In this document: positions 24,539 to 36,690 of the stretch, one piece after another
How the letters are laid out: each line of letters opens with the position of its first letter
How positions within the stretch are numbered: position 1 is the stretch's first letter
Assembly: GCA_037013685.1 (NCBI GenBank)
Contig: CM072886.1
Span: 91,810,422 to 91,874,421, forward strand
DNA from: Acridotheres tristis
Taxonomy: Eukaryota > Chordata > Aves > Passeriformes > Sturnidae
DNA: 64,000 nt
Direction: 5' to 3'
Notes under the pieces: model-generated
What the model was told of the DNA's origin: nothing
What the model saw: the letters and a program-made list of their open reading frames with translations, nothing else
Databases searched by the model: none
Program-made: the position numbers and the translations under genes

Positions 24539-26958
24539 CATGGAAATAATGAGGATGGCACCAGCTGTTCCCAGTCAGTCCCACACACTTTCGGGGGCAC
24601 TGTTGAAGGACAGCTGGTGCACACTGCTCAGGTGATGCTGTTGGTGAGGTATAAATGGGGTGTGCTCAAACCACTAAGGAAGGGTTTAAAATGTGTTTAA
24701 AGATCATCATAGCAATGTGGAACAGCTTCTTTTCTGCTTCACTCAGTTACGTTTTGTAAAACATGCTCTGGCATCATGAATGTGTGTCTGTGGAGAGTAA
24801 CTGAACAATCTCACTGTTACATCTGCCCCTTTTCCTCCTGCTGTCTACCCACTGCTCTGTGACTCCACTGCTCCAAATCCAGGGTGCTACTAGGCTCTTT
24901 GATAACCGGTTTTTGTGTCTGTAATGTCAGGTGGCTCTGAAATATCTGAAATAATCTGAAAATAAACAGCTATGGAGACAGTAAACGAATGGAGAGGCTG
25001 GATGGGACTATGTCCCCATTAGACCATTTTTGTGGGATTAGACCTTTCTTTCTGAACCTGTTTGAGAAAACATGGCATGATGTGTTTTATCCTTATTAAA
25101 GATGGATAGTTAAGGAAGTTTAAATTTTTCTAATCCTCTCTCAGAATACACCACAGGCTTTTATTGTGCATTGTCACTCTACCTTGTGGGATCTTGTTGC
25201 TTAAATACCGTAGTTACTCAAGCAACAACAAAGCTATGTGTCTGCAGAGTGTACCTCTGCCCCTTTACCCATTGTCCTACCTGCAAGAGACAGCAGAACC
25301 AAGCAAACCTTTCATATCTGCCTGAAGAATGGGGCCTACTTAAACGCTGTGCTACAGCATCTTAGTTATATGATGGCATTATGTCGCTGTCAGTCATTCC
25401 ACGCAGAGCTCTAATATTGCTCACTCTCACTCTCTCAGTCCTTCTCTCTTCACTCTAATTGAACCCCCTATAATTAAGATAAATTCTGAGCAATCAAACC
25501 TGGAATGTGGATGAACAGTCCCTTGTGCAATCCCAAAAGTTCAGCTTTAGGAGGTTACTTCACTATGCTGTAAATCATTATCCCAGTTTAACTACAGCAT
25601 GTGGGATTGAGAGTTCTTGCAAAAGCTTGCTACAGCAACTTCATTTATGAAGATAACTCAGTAGGAAAGGTCCTCTATTTACAACTGTGTGATTTTATAG
25701 GGCAAACTCTATTTTTTAATGATAACACCTTAGCAATCAGTGAGAGACAGTCCAGTGCATAGACCCTACAGCTCATTACCAGAAAATGAGGTGTGACTCC
25801 TGAAGATGGATTTCCAGTATCTGTTAGTCACACCAGCATTTCAAGGTAGAGGGGGACACACAGCTTATTTTACTTAGCTTGAGGTACAGACCTCTACTGA
25901 TGAGTAACAAGGCTATGATGCAGAGGTGCTGTGAGTCAGAGAAATATTCAGTATACGATGGGGAGAAAAATGAAACAAACGAGCTTTCAGAAAAACTAAT
26001 AAAAAAATGAGAAGACACTAATTCTCGTAACAAAGACCAGAAACACACATGTGGTTTGAATGGTCGTGAAACCAGAGGTGATTGGACCAGGACCATGATC
26101 ACAGCTTCAGACAGTTCCTAAAGCCTGCCGAGCAGAGGCCAGCAGAAAGAATGATGTAGTTTCCTGCAGGGTTCAACAGGATTCTGCACTCAATGGTTCT
26201 TTCCAATCAAGATTAATTTTTGCAGCTTTTCTATTGTTGGGCTTGTACACAGTGTTTTGTGACCTAAGAATCTTGACCCCTCTACTCTTCAGATAATTCT
26301 TCAGATTTACTTCCAGTTTATATTTTTGGGAATATTTTGTGCTTAGCTCGATCCTGATTTGGTGTTACAACACGACTGACAACTTCTCAGATATTTCTCA
26401 GTTTAGGTGTAACTTCACTGGGCTGCTTCTAAGACTGCTCTTCAAAGACAATTTACCAAGTCACATACTGACTGACTATTCAAGTAGAACTGCAGTGTGA
26501 AAGAATGGGTGGGTTTTTTTCCTTTTCAAGACATCTAGGGTATGTATTTGTTTATTAGGATGCCTTGCAATTATGGTCTCTTGAAGCAGTACAACATCAC
26601 AAATACCATGTGAAATGTTCATAGATGTCTTGTATACCATGGCAGTTAGAGGGGAAGGACCAAATATGTTTTTAACTCCATGTTTGCTGTCTTGGCCTTT
26701 CACTCATGGATCCAGCCTTAAATTTCATGATAAAGCAGCTAAGTCATACACAGATGTGCTTGACACAGTGGTTTAAAGACCAGATAGAAAAGCAAATTTC
26801 AAATCTGAAAGCAGCACAAAGATGGCTTGTTCCAACAATCCAAACTGAATAGGGAAAGAGGCAAGCTTTTCTCAGGTTAAACTTCCCTGGAACATCCTGC
26901 TTCACTGTAAAAGAATTTGCATATATTTTGTATGCTGTCCGTGGGGATCCCCAAAAGC

Positions 26959-27006
26959 AATTTGACATCCTTAGGACCAAGGAATTTGATATCCTAAGGA
27001 TCATTT
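26959..27006. repeat. Imperfect 24-bp tandem duplication
   Basis: AATTTGACATCCTTAGGACC at 26959 is followed 24 bp later by AATTTGATATCCTAAGGATC at 26983. By hand alignment 18 of 24 positions agree. Because TCCTTAGGA and TCCTAAGGA are reverse complements, the two copies also form a 9-bp inverted repeat. Confidence 0.7.
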
Positions 27007-30000
27007 CCTTCTTTCCCTTCTTAGGCCATTCTTTTGGATGTGGTCTTTGTCTTAGGCTATTTTTGATCTTCATAAAATGAAAAACCCACAAAAGCAACAA
27101 AACAACTCTTGATTTTGTTGCATTAAAATCTTACCATGAAATAATTAGGTAGAATCTGAAATCATGAGCAAGAAATAACCTTTAGTGCACAAAACCTCTT
27201 ATTACATGCTCTGATGCTATTTAATTTTAAGTTGCCTGATCTGTGGCCTTTCACATTTATGAAGAATTTTGTGAAAGTTGTGGTTCACCCCTGTGCAGAG
27301 GGCTAGTGCAAGCTAAAGCCAGTCAAATACCTCTCAAACTCTCAAAATTGCTCTTACATTGGATTCCACTCTGGGGCAGGAAACAAATGGATTGTTTTAA
27401 ATATATCGCCCTGTCTGGGATCTCTTTCTTCTGTATGCCAATGCTTGAATAAAACCTGATTTATCTTATTAGGTAGAAATTTATATCTTGCCACATGTAT
27501 TTCTGAAAACGATTTTTCCTCCTGGTTTGGGACCTGATTCTCTGAAGTGCTGAGCCTCTACAAAGGAGTGCTGAGCACCTTGCATCCTGCTGAAGTTCAA
27601 GGCGGGGTGAACTCACTCAGCACTTCCATGATTAGGCACTTTGTGACTGTGTTAAAGCTTTTCTATCAGAAAGAATTGCTCTTTTCATGGCATTTATTAC
27701 ATGTCTCCTTGAGTGTCCTTTGCAGACCCTTTCTGCCATCTTTCTGTAATACAAGGAAATTTGATCCTGGAGTTATGGTGACAAACCCTTTCAAGCCATG
27801 CCACTGCAGCTTTTCTTATCACCAAAAACCATCAGTAGAATTACAGCTCTCTGTTATTTTGGTGCTTTTTTATAATCTATGATACATGGGCTTGAAAGCT
27901 CAAGTTCACATTACTGCTCAGAGACATAGAAGATGGCTTTCACATTAAAATCTCTTTGAAGAAAGGAGTAAAAGGGGGAGGGACCACAGCTAATTGAGTA
28001 ATTAGCTAGTTGTCTCAGTTTATTGAGATATAAGTAATAACTCATTAACAACAATGCAGTTCTGGGTGACTGGTAAATAACCACCTAGAAAGCTCTTTGC
28101 AATGGTAGTAGCAAAACTACTGAGAATATCCTGCTGCCTGCTCTGCTCTGCAGTCCTGCTCTCTTCTTCACTCTTCTTCCACCCAGGCATTTCTTCCTTC
28201 TCCATTCCTTTCTCCAACCTTCTCCAGGTTTCTACCCTGGGCTTGTTTCTGGAAATCTGTTATGTTGTTGGCTGGTGGGTTTGCATGGGGCCAACTCCAC
28301 ATTTTTAAGATGAACTGCCACAGCTCAGGTTGACAACAGCTGAGGATTTGATCCTTTATGTATCCCTTAATCCCCAATGCCAAACCAATTTGGGAAAGAA
28401 TATAAGCTGTATTATAGGTTTATACTCCTTTTTTTAAGTAAAGATTCTTTGTGAGTGTTTTTGTTATTGTTCTCCCTTTAGCTCACCAGTGTAACTCTTG
28501 TGTGTGTTCAGAACACACAGCTGTGAGGCATTTAACTTCTGTGCATTGCTATCTCCACTTTGAAAAGCAACCATGGCCTCTCTGAGTGGAAAGTGCTTCT
28601 AGATCTGTTTGAAATAGAAATGGCTGATAAGCAAAACTAGGACTGGTTAAGAGGGGTCTTTTAAAGAGTTTTTTGCCTTAGCTGCCTCAGTTACAAAGTT
28701 TTATTCAAAACTGAGATAAAGAATATTGGCTGATGCACACTTGATGGTAAACCCTCCATAGATTCTTTCTTCATAAGCATCATCACCAAGACTACTTCTA
28801 AAGTCCGGGAGGGTATTTGGGCAGAGACCTTAATCAGGCTGCAGAGTCATGCCTGATGTCATCGCTTGTCCTTTATTGTTACTGAGGATAGGTGTGAAGG
28901 AAAAGGTCTCCCCTTTGAATTCTGGGTTCAACAGACCAGCTGAGTCTATCGTGTTGAATATTACAGGACTGGATGGGCTGGTACTTCAGACAGTTTTCCT
29001 GGGCATTTGTAAAGGAAGAAGGAAAACCCTTGTCCCTAATTCTCTCCCACAGCTAACCATACAAACTGTATGATTTTTCTCACACAGTTTTAGGTTGTAG
29101 GTGTGCCAGCCAGGTCCTGACCCATGTGGCAGAGCTGGCTGCAGCAGCCAGCAGCCTCTAGGGACAGATCTGGGCACCATGAAGGGTCAGTTTAACTTTG
29201 GAAACATGCATCGTTCTGGCATGCTTGCTGCCTCTGTGTGAGCTTTGGGTTTCTCAGTCCATGAACTGTCTCAGCTTGCTCCAGGCCATCCTTCATGCTG
29301 ATGGGTATGCTTGTTTTGGGAGGACTGAATGGCATCAGGATAGAAAATCAGAGCAGGGCTTCAGATTAATGATAATCAATTTGATTTGAAACTTTAAATT
29401 TATATTTCCTACCAGTGGTATAAGCTACTCTTCTATTGATGCTTCTTTGCGCATTAAATCTTCTGTCCTTCACTCCACTGCTCCAAAGTTTCCTGTTTAT
29501 AAAATTGCTATGGTCCCTTCATACAGAAAGTGAAGTATATTCTTTTATTTCCAAGCAAACCTGACCTGATCTCTTTTCATAGAGGTTGGGTACACAGGGT
29601 GTTTGACAACATGAGGGAAGAAAGACAGCTTGGATGAAAAAAGTTGGACATATAAAAAAAAAACCCTATATATTTTAAAATATGTTAGTGGTATTTTGTA
29701 TCTTGTGTAATCAGATAAATCAGTATGCAGAGCAGAAATCTCAGAGTCTTTAGGTCAGTTTGGACCAAGATTTGTTGTCCTTGGGCTCTGTATTTGATGT
29801 ACAGTTGTGTAGTGTTGCATAACCATCCCTTTGCAAACATTAAGAATAATCTAAGGTTCAGGCTGAGTGACAGCTATGCATTGTGAATAGGTCTGTTTAG
29901 GTGGAAGGGTGATGTAAATAAGGATGACTAAGCCATGCCACATAAACAGAATTCACCATATGATACTGTTCCCTTTGCATTTTTCTAAATCTTTTGAAGC

Positions 30001-30145
30001 TAGGGAGGGGGAAATGACAGGGTGCACAAAAGAAGCACAGCTCACAGCTCAGCAGTCAGTTGGAGTTTGAGATTTGAATTGTAATATCTCTGCCAGATGG
30101 ACACAGATATCTATGAGGATGCGAAGACAAGACCGCTTCTTAGAG

Positions 30146-30200
30146 AGGTCAAGTGACTCAGTGTACTTCGCCACATCTGTAAATTGGAAATTAAAAACCT
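30146..30200. repeat. Possible MIR-type SINE remnant (weak)
   Basis: The words GTCAAGTGACTCAGTG and CCACATCTGTAAATTGG occur in the same order and rough spacing as the core-to-tail part of MIR (AAGTCACTT ... CATCTGTAAAATGGG). MIR is old enough to predate birds and survives there only as highly decayed copies. The match is short, so this is tentative. Confidence 0.2.
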
Positions 30201-31999
30201 GGAGGCATAATTGCCATAATTTCCAAAATTTAAAGAGACAAAATTAATTTTTTCCTCTTGCATTTTTTTTTTCCTTCTCCTCCTTTGTCTGGAATATAGA
30301 TTAGAACCACATTCAGAAGGCTCATTTTTCCTTGTCAATCAGTAAGGGCAGCCAGTCAGACCTCATCAGTGTAATAATGGATGTTCAGAGTGAATTAGTT
30401 AGCCTGATCATATCAGAGGTGACACAAAAGAAGGGAGGGGAATACTTTATGGTCTGTGGTATATTCACTTCTCTAGTAATTTGTCCAGATCTGGGAAAGA
30501 GAGGAAACAATCCCCCCCTAGTTATGGCCAAACAACATTCTTCAGCAAGAATTGAGGTAGAAGATCACCCTCTGAATGGTGCTGGTCTGGCCAAAACATC
30601 ATGCTAAAAGCTCTCCAGTGCCAAGAGCTTAAACATCCAAAGTACTCTTTGTTTACCATTTCCCTCCTCAGCTTATACTTCTTTAAACTCTGACCCATCA
30701 GAAATCTGAGATTCTGACATCCAAAAATTTGACTACAATATAATTTTTAACTACTTGCTTTATTCATTATTTGTTGTTAATACAGTAGAGTCTGCTGGTA
30801 ATCCAGGCTCTGGAGAAAGTAGACCCTTGAAGAAAATGCAGTGAGAGAGCCAGAGAGTATTTTGGCTTGGTCTGGATGAATTTGAATGATGGGAATCAAC
30901 AGGCTTCTATGAAGGAAAGAGAGTAATTGATATAAAACGGTGAACTTTACCCCTGGATGGGTCAGAACAGAGAATGGAGATAGAACTGGCTGGTCTCTGA
31001 GTACATGTGTTGCCCCAGCTGCAGGCTGTAAGGATATTTGCCAGGGCAGAGAAAGGGAATGTTCTTAAAAGCATTAGGATAGACCAAGGGGCTAAGATAG
31101 GGAGATAAAGCGAGGGCTTAGAAGAACCCATCAGAGGATCAACGCGGGGCAGAAAAGATGGCTGGGTGTCATGGAGCAGGGAGAAAGGTTTCACTTCTCT
31201 TATTTGGCTAAGGAAGGTTCACAAAGTCTTATGGAACAGGAAAAGGAGATGGGCAACCAGACATTATTGTCTGCTGACATCACCTCCATACAAAGGGAGT
31301 TTCTGGGGAACAGCCAAGGGGTTACTTACTCTCAAGAAGAGCAAATCACCAGGTTGGTCCATTAGTGATACTCTTTTTGTTCATTTAGATATTTCTGCAA
31401 TGCCCAGATGTGGCAGTTGGATTATATTGCTCAGAGTTTCCCTGCAACTTTCTGTATGCAAATATCTGTTAGAAAGCATAGAACAAAAGGCAAAGGAGAT
31501 GAGTTGTAAACTTCTTGTAGTTGCATTCTTGTAACCTTTGAGGTCTTATGAAAACAGACACATCCCCTCACACTCGCCCAAAAAACGCATTTGCTATGAG
31601 GATCAAAATATATATGTAATAGCTGCTGAGAAAAGAACAAATTAATATAAATCTAGGCCTAAATAAATGTAGGCCAGATATTTTCAGATCGCTAGTCATC
31701 AGAGAAATGAGATTCTGACCAGACACTAATCAGAAATTCAACTGGTTGTAAGATGATCAATATATTTACAAAGAACTCTTTAGACATTGGTCAAGAACAG
31801 CAAGTACCTGGATGGTATCACTGAGGAAGATTTTCTGGTCCTTTATATGTATTGTATCTATATTTAATGTTGCTTCTGTATTGACAAGGCCTTGTGGAAG
31901 GCTCACCACTTTGAGAAAATCCAGTGTGACCATTTAAGCACCTTTTGCTGCTAACCAAATTTGATTGTCCACAAAATTATTTTTTTCTGTAGTCCTAAC

Positions 32000-32068
32000 A
32001 CACAAATAAGCACATACGCACACACTCACACATATATGTAGATACACATATTTCTATATATGTATATA
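32000..32068. repeat. Mixed AC/AT simple tract
   Basis: CACACA words grade into ACACATATATG and then TATATATGTATATA. The alternating purine-pyrimidine pattern is an imperfect microsatellite. Confidence 0.8.
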
Positions 32069-33584
32069 AACAAATGGAAAACACAGGCTGCTATGAATAA
32101 GTAAACAAGAGATCAAATGGTAATATTTACAGAACAGAATAGTATTTTTCTAGGTCCTTACACTTTGACACCTAATGTAGAGCTTTTGCAATGGATATGA
32201 TTCTTAAAGTCCAATGATTTTTAAAAATCGGGTCTATGGAGAGGGTGTAAGTGGGGCATCCAAAAATCTAGTGTCCAATTAGCATTTGAAAAGTTATACC
32301 ATTGTACAGTTTAAGTGGGAAGAAACCATAATTTGCTTTGGGTCATATAGTTTTATTACTTAGAAATCTGTTTTCACAACATAAACTCAGTAAGAACTGC
32401 TATTTTTAACTACTGTGATGACAACATGTATGTGTCTAAATAGAGAAAATACATCACAATCTGTGGCTATTTTTTTCATGCAAAAATTCCAACTGGTGAT
32501 TTTTTTTTTCCCTGCAGACATATTTAGGAAACAATTTCTAATTAATATAATACCAGATTACTTTGGCGGGGGATTAAATAATCTGTGCAAATATTGACTC
32601 ACAAATACCCAACCCATTCAGTAAACTGAATTAATAAGTAATTCATTGGCTAAAATGAATACAGAGGTTCAAAGCATTTCTCTGAAAAGAAAGTTTTCAA
32701 AGACCACAACCCCTTAATGAAAAATTTACCTTAAAGGAAAAAAAAAATCACAAAATCACCTGACTCCTAATGCAGTATAACATCTCTCTCCATCATCCTC
32801 CACTGTCATCCCTCTATTAGTTTGGTTTTGTTTTTTTTATCACCGTATTAGTCAGAGTATTTATTTGACCAGTATAAGTTTCAGTAGTTTCTAAAATTTT
32901 GTTGTTACCCATTAATGTTTTCTTCACTTTGCATCAAGGCTGGAATGTTATTGGTGCACAAAAGCAGAGAGATGTTTCAAACTTAGTCTTTTTTCTTCTC
33001 CAGTACAGAGAATACGAAATACTGTTTTGCAGAAACTCTGAATAACTGTAGAAATGTCTGCCTCAGAGGAGCCATGTATTATGCACCCATCTTCTGGTTT
33101 CAAGTTTTTATTTTTTTCTTAGGGGTAAAAAAATCTTGTTGCAGTGAAATCTGCCTTCTGGAGTAAGGATATATCAATAAAATAACATACAGTTTGGAAC
33201 TGAGAATATTTACAAAATATGTTAAAGGTTTTCTGTTCCCCAGCTGTTTCTCAGAAGGCTCACCACCAAGATGATTCATACAAAAAAATCTGAAGCAATT
33301 TTTATTAATACATTCCCAAAACATTTTCAAATACATTGAGACAGACTATTTAAAGTTGTGTTAGCTGTCATGGATAGCCTAAGCAACCTGTCATCAGATG
33401 GACAGCTCTTCATTGATTCCTTTCTTTTGACAAGACTCTCTGGTTTTACATGCAAATTTGTCATCTTAAATTTATCTGGTATACAACCGTTCTCATCCCA
33501 CAGCCACGCTGCTAATCATGTACAGTATCAGCGTACTGCTTAATTCCCACTCGGACACTATTGGTGAGCCTTGAAGGAGAAGCA

Positions 33585-33609
33585 GCAACTTTTCACTTTG
33601 AAAAGTTGC
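33585..33609. repeat. Perfect hairpin: 10-bp stem, 5-nt loop
   Basis: GCAACTTTTC (33585-33594), loop ACTTT, then GAAAAGTTGC (33600-33609), the exact reverse complement. No T-run follows directly and no RNA family is recognised. Confidence 0.9.
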
Positions 33610-34100
33610 ACTTGTGGTGTCTCTGCAGCCTGATACTAACTCTTTTGAAATATTCTTAGAGACAGCCTCCCCACTGAATCAGCCTAGGCTAGTTCGGAAT
33701 GCTGCCATGTGTGATAGGATAGCTTCCTGGGAATGGTATTGCAGAAGCACAAATGATCAACTGCAGTACTCTTTGAAAACTTTAGAGAAGGTGGCTCACC
33801 TTAAGATAACCAACTGCAAATTTCCAGGCTAACATGCCAAGGGAATGCCAATAGGGTATCGACTGCAGGTGGAACCATCATGGAAAGATGCAATTTCTGG
33901 CAGCACAATTAAAATGTACAGCCATGCCTGCCAGAGCATTTTCTAGCTGAGTGGCAGCATTCAGTGAAACAATTGAAGAGCCTGAACAGTGACAGAACAA
34001 AACCATCTTGAAGCAAGCCTATCTATTGTCATGAGTTTTCAGCAGAATAAGTTCTCTTTACTATAAGCTTATGATTGACCCTACAAAATGGTAAAAAAAT
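33610..34100. other. Non-coding sequence, nothing recognised
   Basis: Unique sequence between the hairpin and the CR1 tail. The 72-codon plus-strand frame at 33614-33832 has no recognisable domain. Confidence 0.5.
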
Positions 34101-34222
34101 GAGCAACCTGGTCTAGTGGAAGGTGTCCCCACCCACGGCAGGAGGATTGGAACGAGATGATTTTTAAAGTTCCCTCAAACCCAAACCATTCTATGATTCT
34201 ATGTATGTATGTATGTATGATT
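34101..34222 (+). mobile_element. CR1 LINE, very short 3' end with altered tail repeat
   Basis: The plus strand reads GAGCAACCTGGTCTAGTGGA near 34101, then GGTGTCCCCACCCACGGCAG, a GATGATTTTTAAAGTTCCCT block and CCAAACCATTCTATGATTCT near 34180-34200. This is the last 100 bp of avian CR1 in sense orientation. The family normally ends in a few copies of ATTCTATG. Here the tail has become a run of ATGT tetranucleotides at 34201-34219. The insert is truncated to about 120 bp and is non-coding. Confidence 0.93.
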
Positions 34223-36469
34223 CAAGCTTCTCAGATGGCTACTAATCAGAACATGGAATATTGCCACTTTTGCTGTCTTCATACATTATGAAGGATGCAT
34301 TCTGCTTGGATGAGTTTAGAAAAGACCATAGAGGAGTTTTCTGAAGAAAAGCACATTAAATTTTTAAAACCTGTTACAGCAATAGGCATCTAGCAGTGTT
34401 CAGAACACTTCAGACGGTTTGGTTTAACTCTGAATAATGTGCTACCAGTGTTTGACCTGGAAAACAGGCTCTGAGAAGCCCACCTTTCCTTTTGACACCA
34501 CTGAGCCAAACAATCTGGGGTAAAACCTCAGCTGCTGTCAAAGATGCTACTACTGAAGTCAGTGGAAACACACTGACTTACATTAGCAGAAGTTCTGGCT
34601 CTGTGCCTTCTTTTGTCTTCCATCCCAGTTCCAGGGTTATAACAGACCACTCCTGAGTCAACTGGAAGGATTAGGCTGATGATTTGGTATTTCAGGGATT
34701 AAAATGCAGCCTATGATGGAACATATGGTCTTCTTCTGCCCTTTAGTATTCCTATATCATGCATCTAATGCAATCTGCTGCCACAGAAATAGGAATCCTT
34801 ATAGCCTACTAGAAATAGAATAAATAAGAATATGTAAATAATAGCACCCTGTATAAATTATGAAAAGAGCACACAATAAGTTTATTACCCCACAAAAATG
34901 AATTTATTAAAGTGGGTGAGCATTTCTGAGCTTTTAAAAAACAAATGATCAAAGCTACAAATTATATAGGTCTTTAACAGTACAAATAAAGAAAATTAAT
35001 AACCAGCTCAGCCAGTATTAAAGAGTGTGTGGCTAGAGAATTCATCACTCTATTGACCTGAACTTTGGACTGGTTACATAGCCCAGCTGTAATTAAAACA
35101 TACACACAGTTTACCTGCCTCAAAACTGCATCAGGTTACATTGGGTTAAGCTAAATGCCACAAGCTTGGATGGGTCCAGAAGGGCTTTTGCATTCTGCAC
35201 TAAAATATGACATCACTGCCCTTTATGTTTCAAATTGTATCACAACAAACATTCTGTGTAAGAAGATACAGCAGTTTATATTGCAAATGCACCACAGTTT
35301 CTGCCAGCAGAGAACAGGCTTTTATTTTTTTTCCACCCTTTTTTCAAGTATTCGAAGGCACTGCCTTAATCCTTCATTAAACAAAATTATCTCTAGTCTC
35401 ATTAAGACTCTGGAGTTCATCGTAACTGGCACCAAGCAGCAAAGAGGCAAGGGGAAAGAACTGGGTATCAGCACTGATAACAGGCAACATGCGTGATTCT
35501 TTGGTGCTGAAATACCCTTCTGCCATGGCTGGCTGTAAGTGAATTGGCTGGACAGATTTTCCAGATCCCCTGAACGTTCCTAAATTACTATACTCACCCA
35601 ATTACAGTCCTCAGGGGTCACATTTCATTTTCTGAAAACTGGTAACAGGCCACCACAGCTGATGAAATGATGTGGGTATCCAGGCAACTATTGTGCTGTT
35701 TGATTAATATAGCAAACACTTGTGTGGCATGATCTCACATACTTCCAAATGTTCCACATGATCTGCCTCGAACTGGAGATCATAAAAGTTTGCCTCATAC
35801 TTACATTCCCAGTCTTGCATGGATCAGATTTTCCAGATGAAAATATTTTATTAGCACTTCTTATTACGCCTCTCTTTTGTATTATTTAACCCCTGACTTT
35901 ATGCAGGAAGGTGTCTAGAAACAGGCTGATTTCTTCTTTTTCTTCTCTTCTTTTTTTTTGTTAAAGTTTATTCACTTCACTCTAAGCCAGTTAGCTATAG
36001 TAAAGTTCTAGGTATTACCATAGCTACATTTGCCAGAGAGTTTTAGTTCCTAATATAAGGCCACTCTAGTAGACATTTTGAACAGCTGTAACATGGATAC
36101 ATGTCTAAGGGTACAAAAAGTGCAGCCCCTTGTTGCCAGAGAAATAACAGAGAGAGCTCCATAATACCCTAGTTCTCGCATGAGGATCTGAGTGCTGCTT
36201 CTGCTTCAGATGCCCTGAAAGTGTATTTTTTAAAAAAGCGGAGCCAGCAAGTGGAACTAGGACTATATACAAATATCTAAGCTAGTTTCTGTTTTGAATC
36301 ACACCCCTTTCTGCAGGCAGCAGACGCACTCTGCTTTGCAGATGCTGGAAAGACAGAGGAGACAGAAAGAAATAGCCACTAGCTGACATGTCCCCCAAGA
36401 AAACTCTGTAGCTGCAAGTCCACAACCCAGACAGCACCAGCTGCCCGTCCCATCGAGCAGTTTCCCTGT
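34223..36469. other. Non-coding sequence, nothing firmly recognised
   Basis: Unique AT-rich DNA. The 113-codon frame at 35155-35496 has no domain resemblance. A short T-rich run lies near 35934-35960. No mobile element is visible. Confidence 0.5.
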
Positions 36470-36690
36470 GGCACTCAAGGCGTTAATGGAGCCGATAGTG
36501 GAGTGTTTGCTTTCTTCTGTTTGAAATCAAACATCTGATCTTTATCTGAAGTGACAGGTTTAATGTCTTCCTTCTCTGACAAATTTTTACCCGAAGAGGA
36601 ATGCAAACACATATATTGGTGTGGTTTTATAAGTGCTCATCTCAGCAAGCCAATATTGGAAGGTTTGTTCCCTAATAAACAGCAAAGCCA
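36470..36690. promoter_or_regulatory. Candidate conserved non-coding element
   Basis: The stretch combines transcription-factor words in close order: GCGTTAATGG near 36480, ATCAAA (TCF/LEF-like) at 36526-36531, the E-box CATCTG at 36532-36537, GATCTTTATC at 36537-36546 and TGACAG (TALE/MEIS-type core) at 36552-36557. Further on come GCAAACACA and a CCAATATTGG palindrome-like word near 36650. There are no simple repeats and no coding potential. Conservation cannot be tested here, so the regulatory role is inferred from texture only. Confidence 0.3.

Larger units (their letters stand above)
24539..33584. other. Non-coding sequence with minor repeats
   Basis: Nine kilobases without a supported gene. 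It holds an imperfect 24-bp tandem duplication at 26959-27006, a possible MIR-like remnant near 30146-30200 and an AC/AT-rich simple tract at 32000-32068, each listed separately. The frames of about 95-122 codons near 26744-27100, 27547-27882 and 31166-31534 match no family. The stretch 25380-25620 (AATTGAA, TATAATTAAG, AATCATTATCCC words) has a texture compatible with a conserved element but no firm support. Confidence 0.45.
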
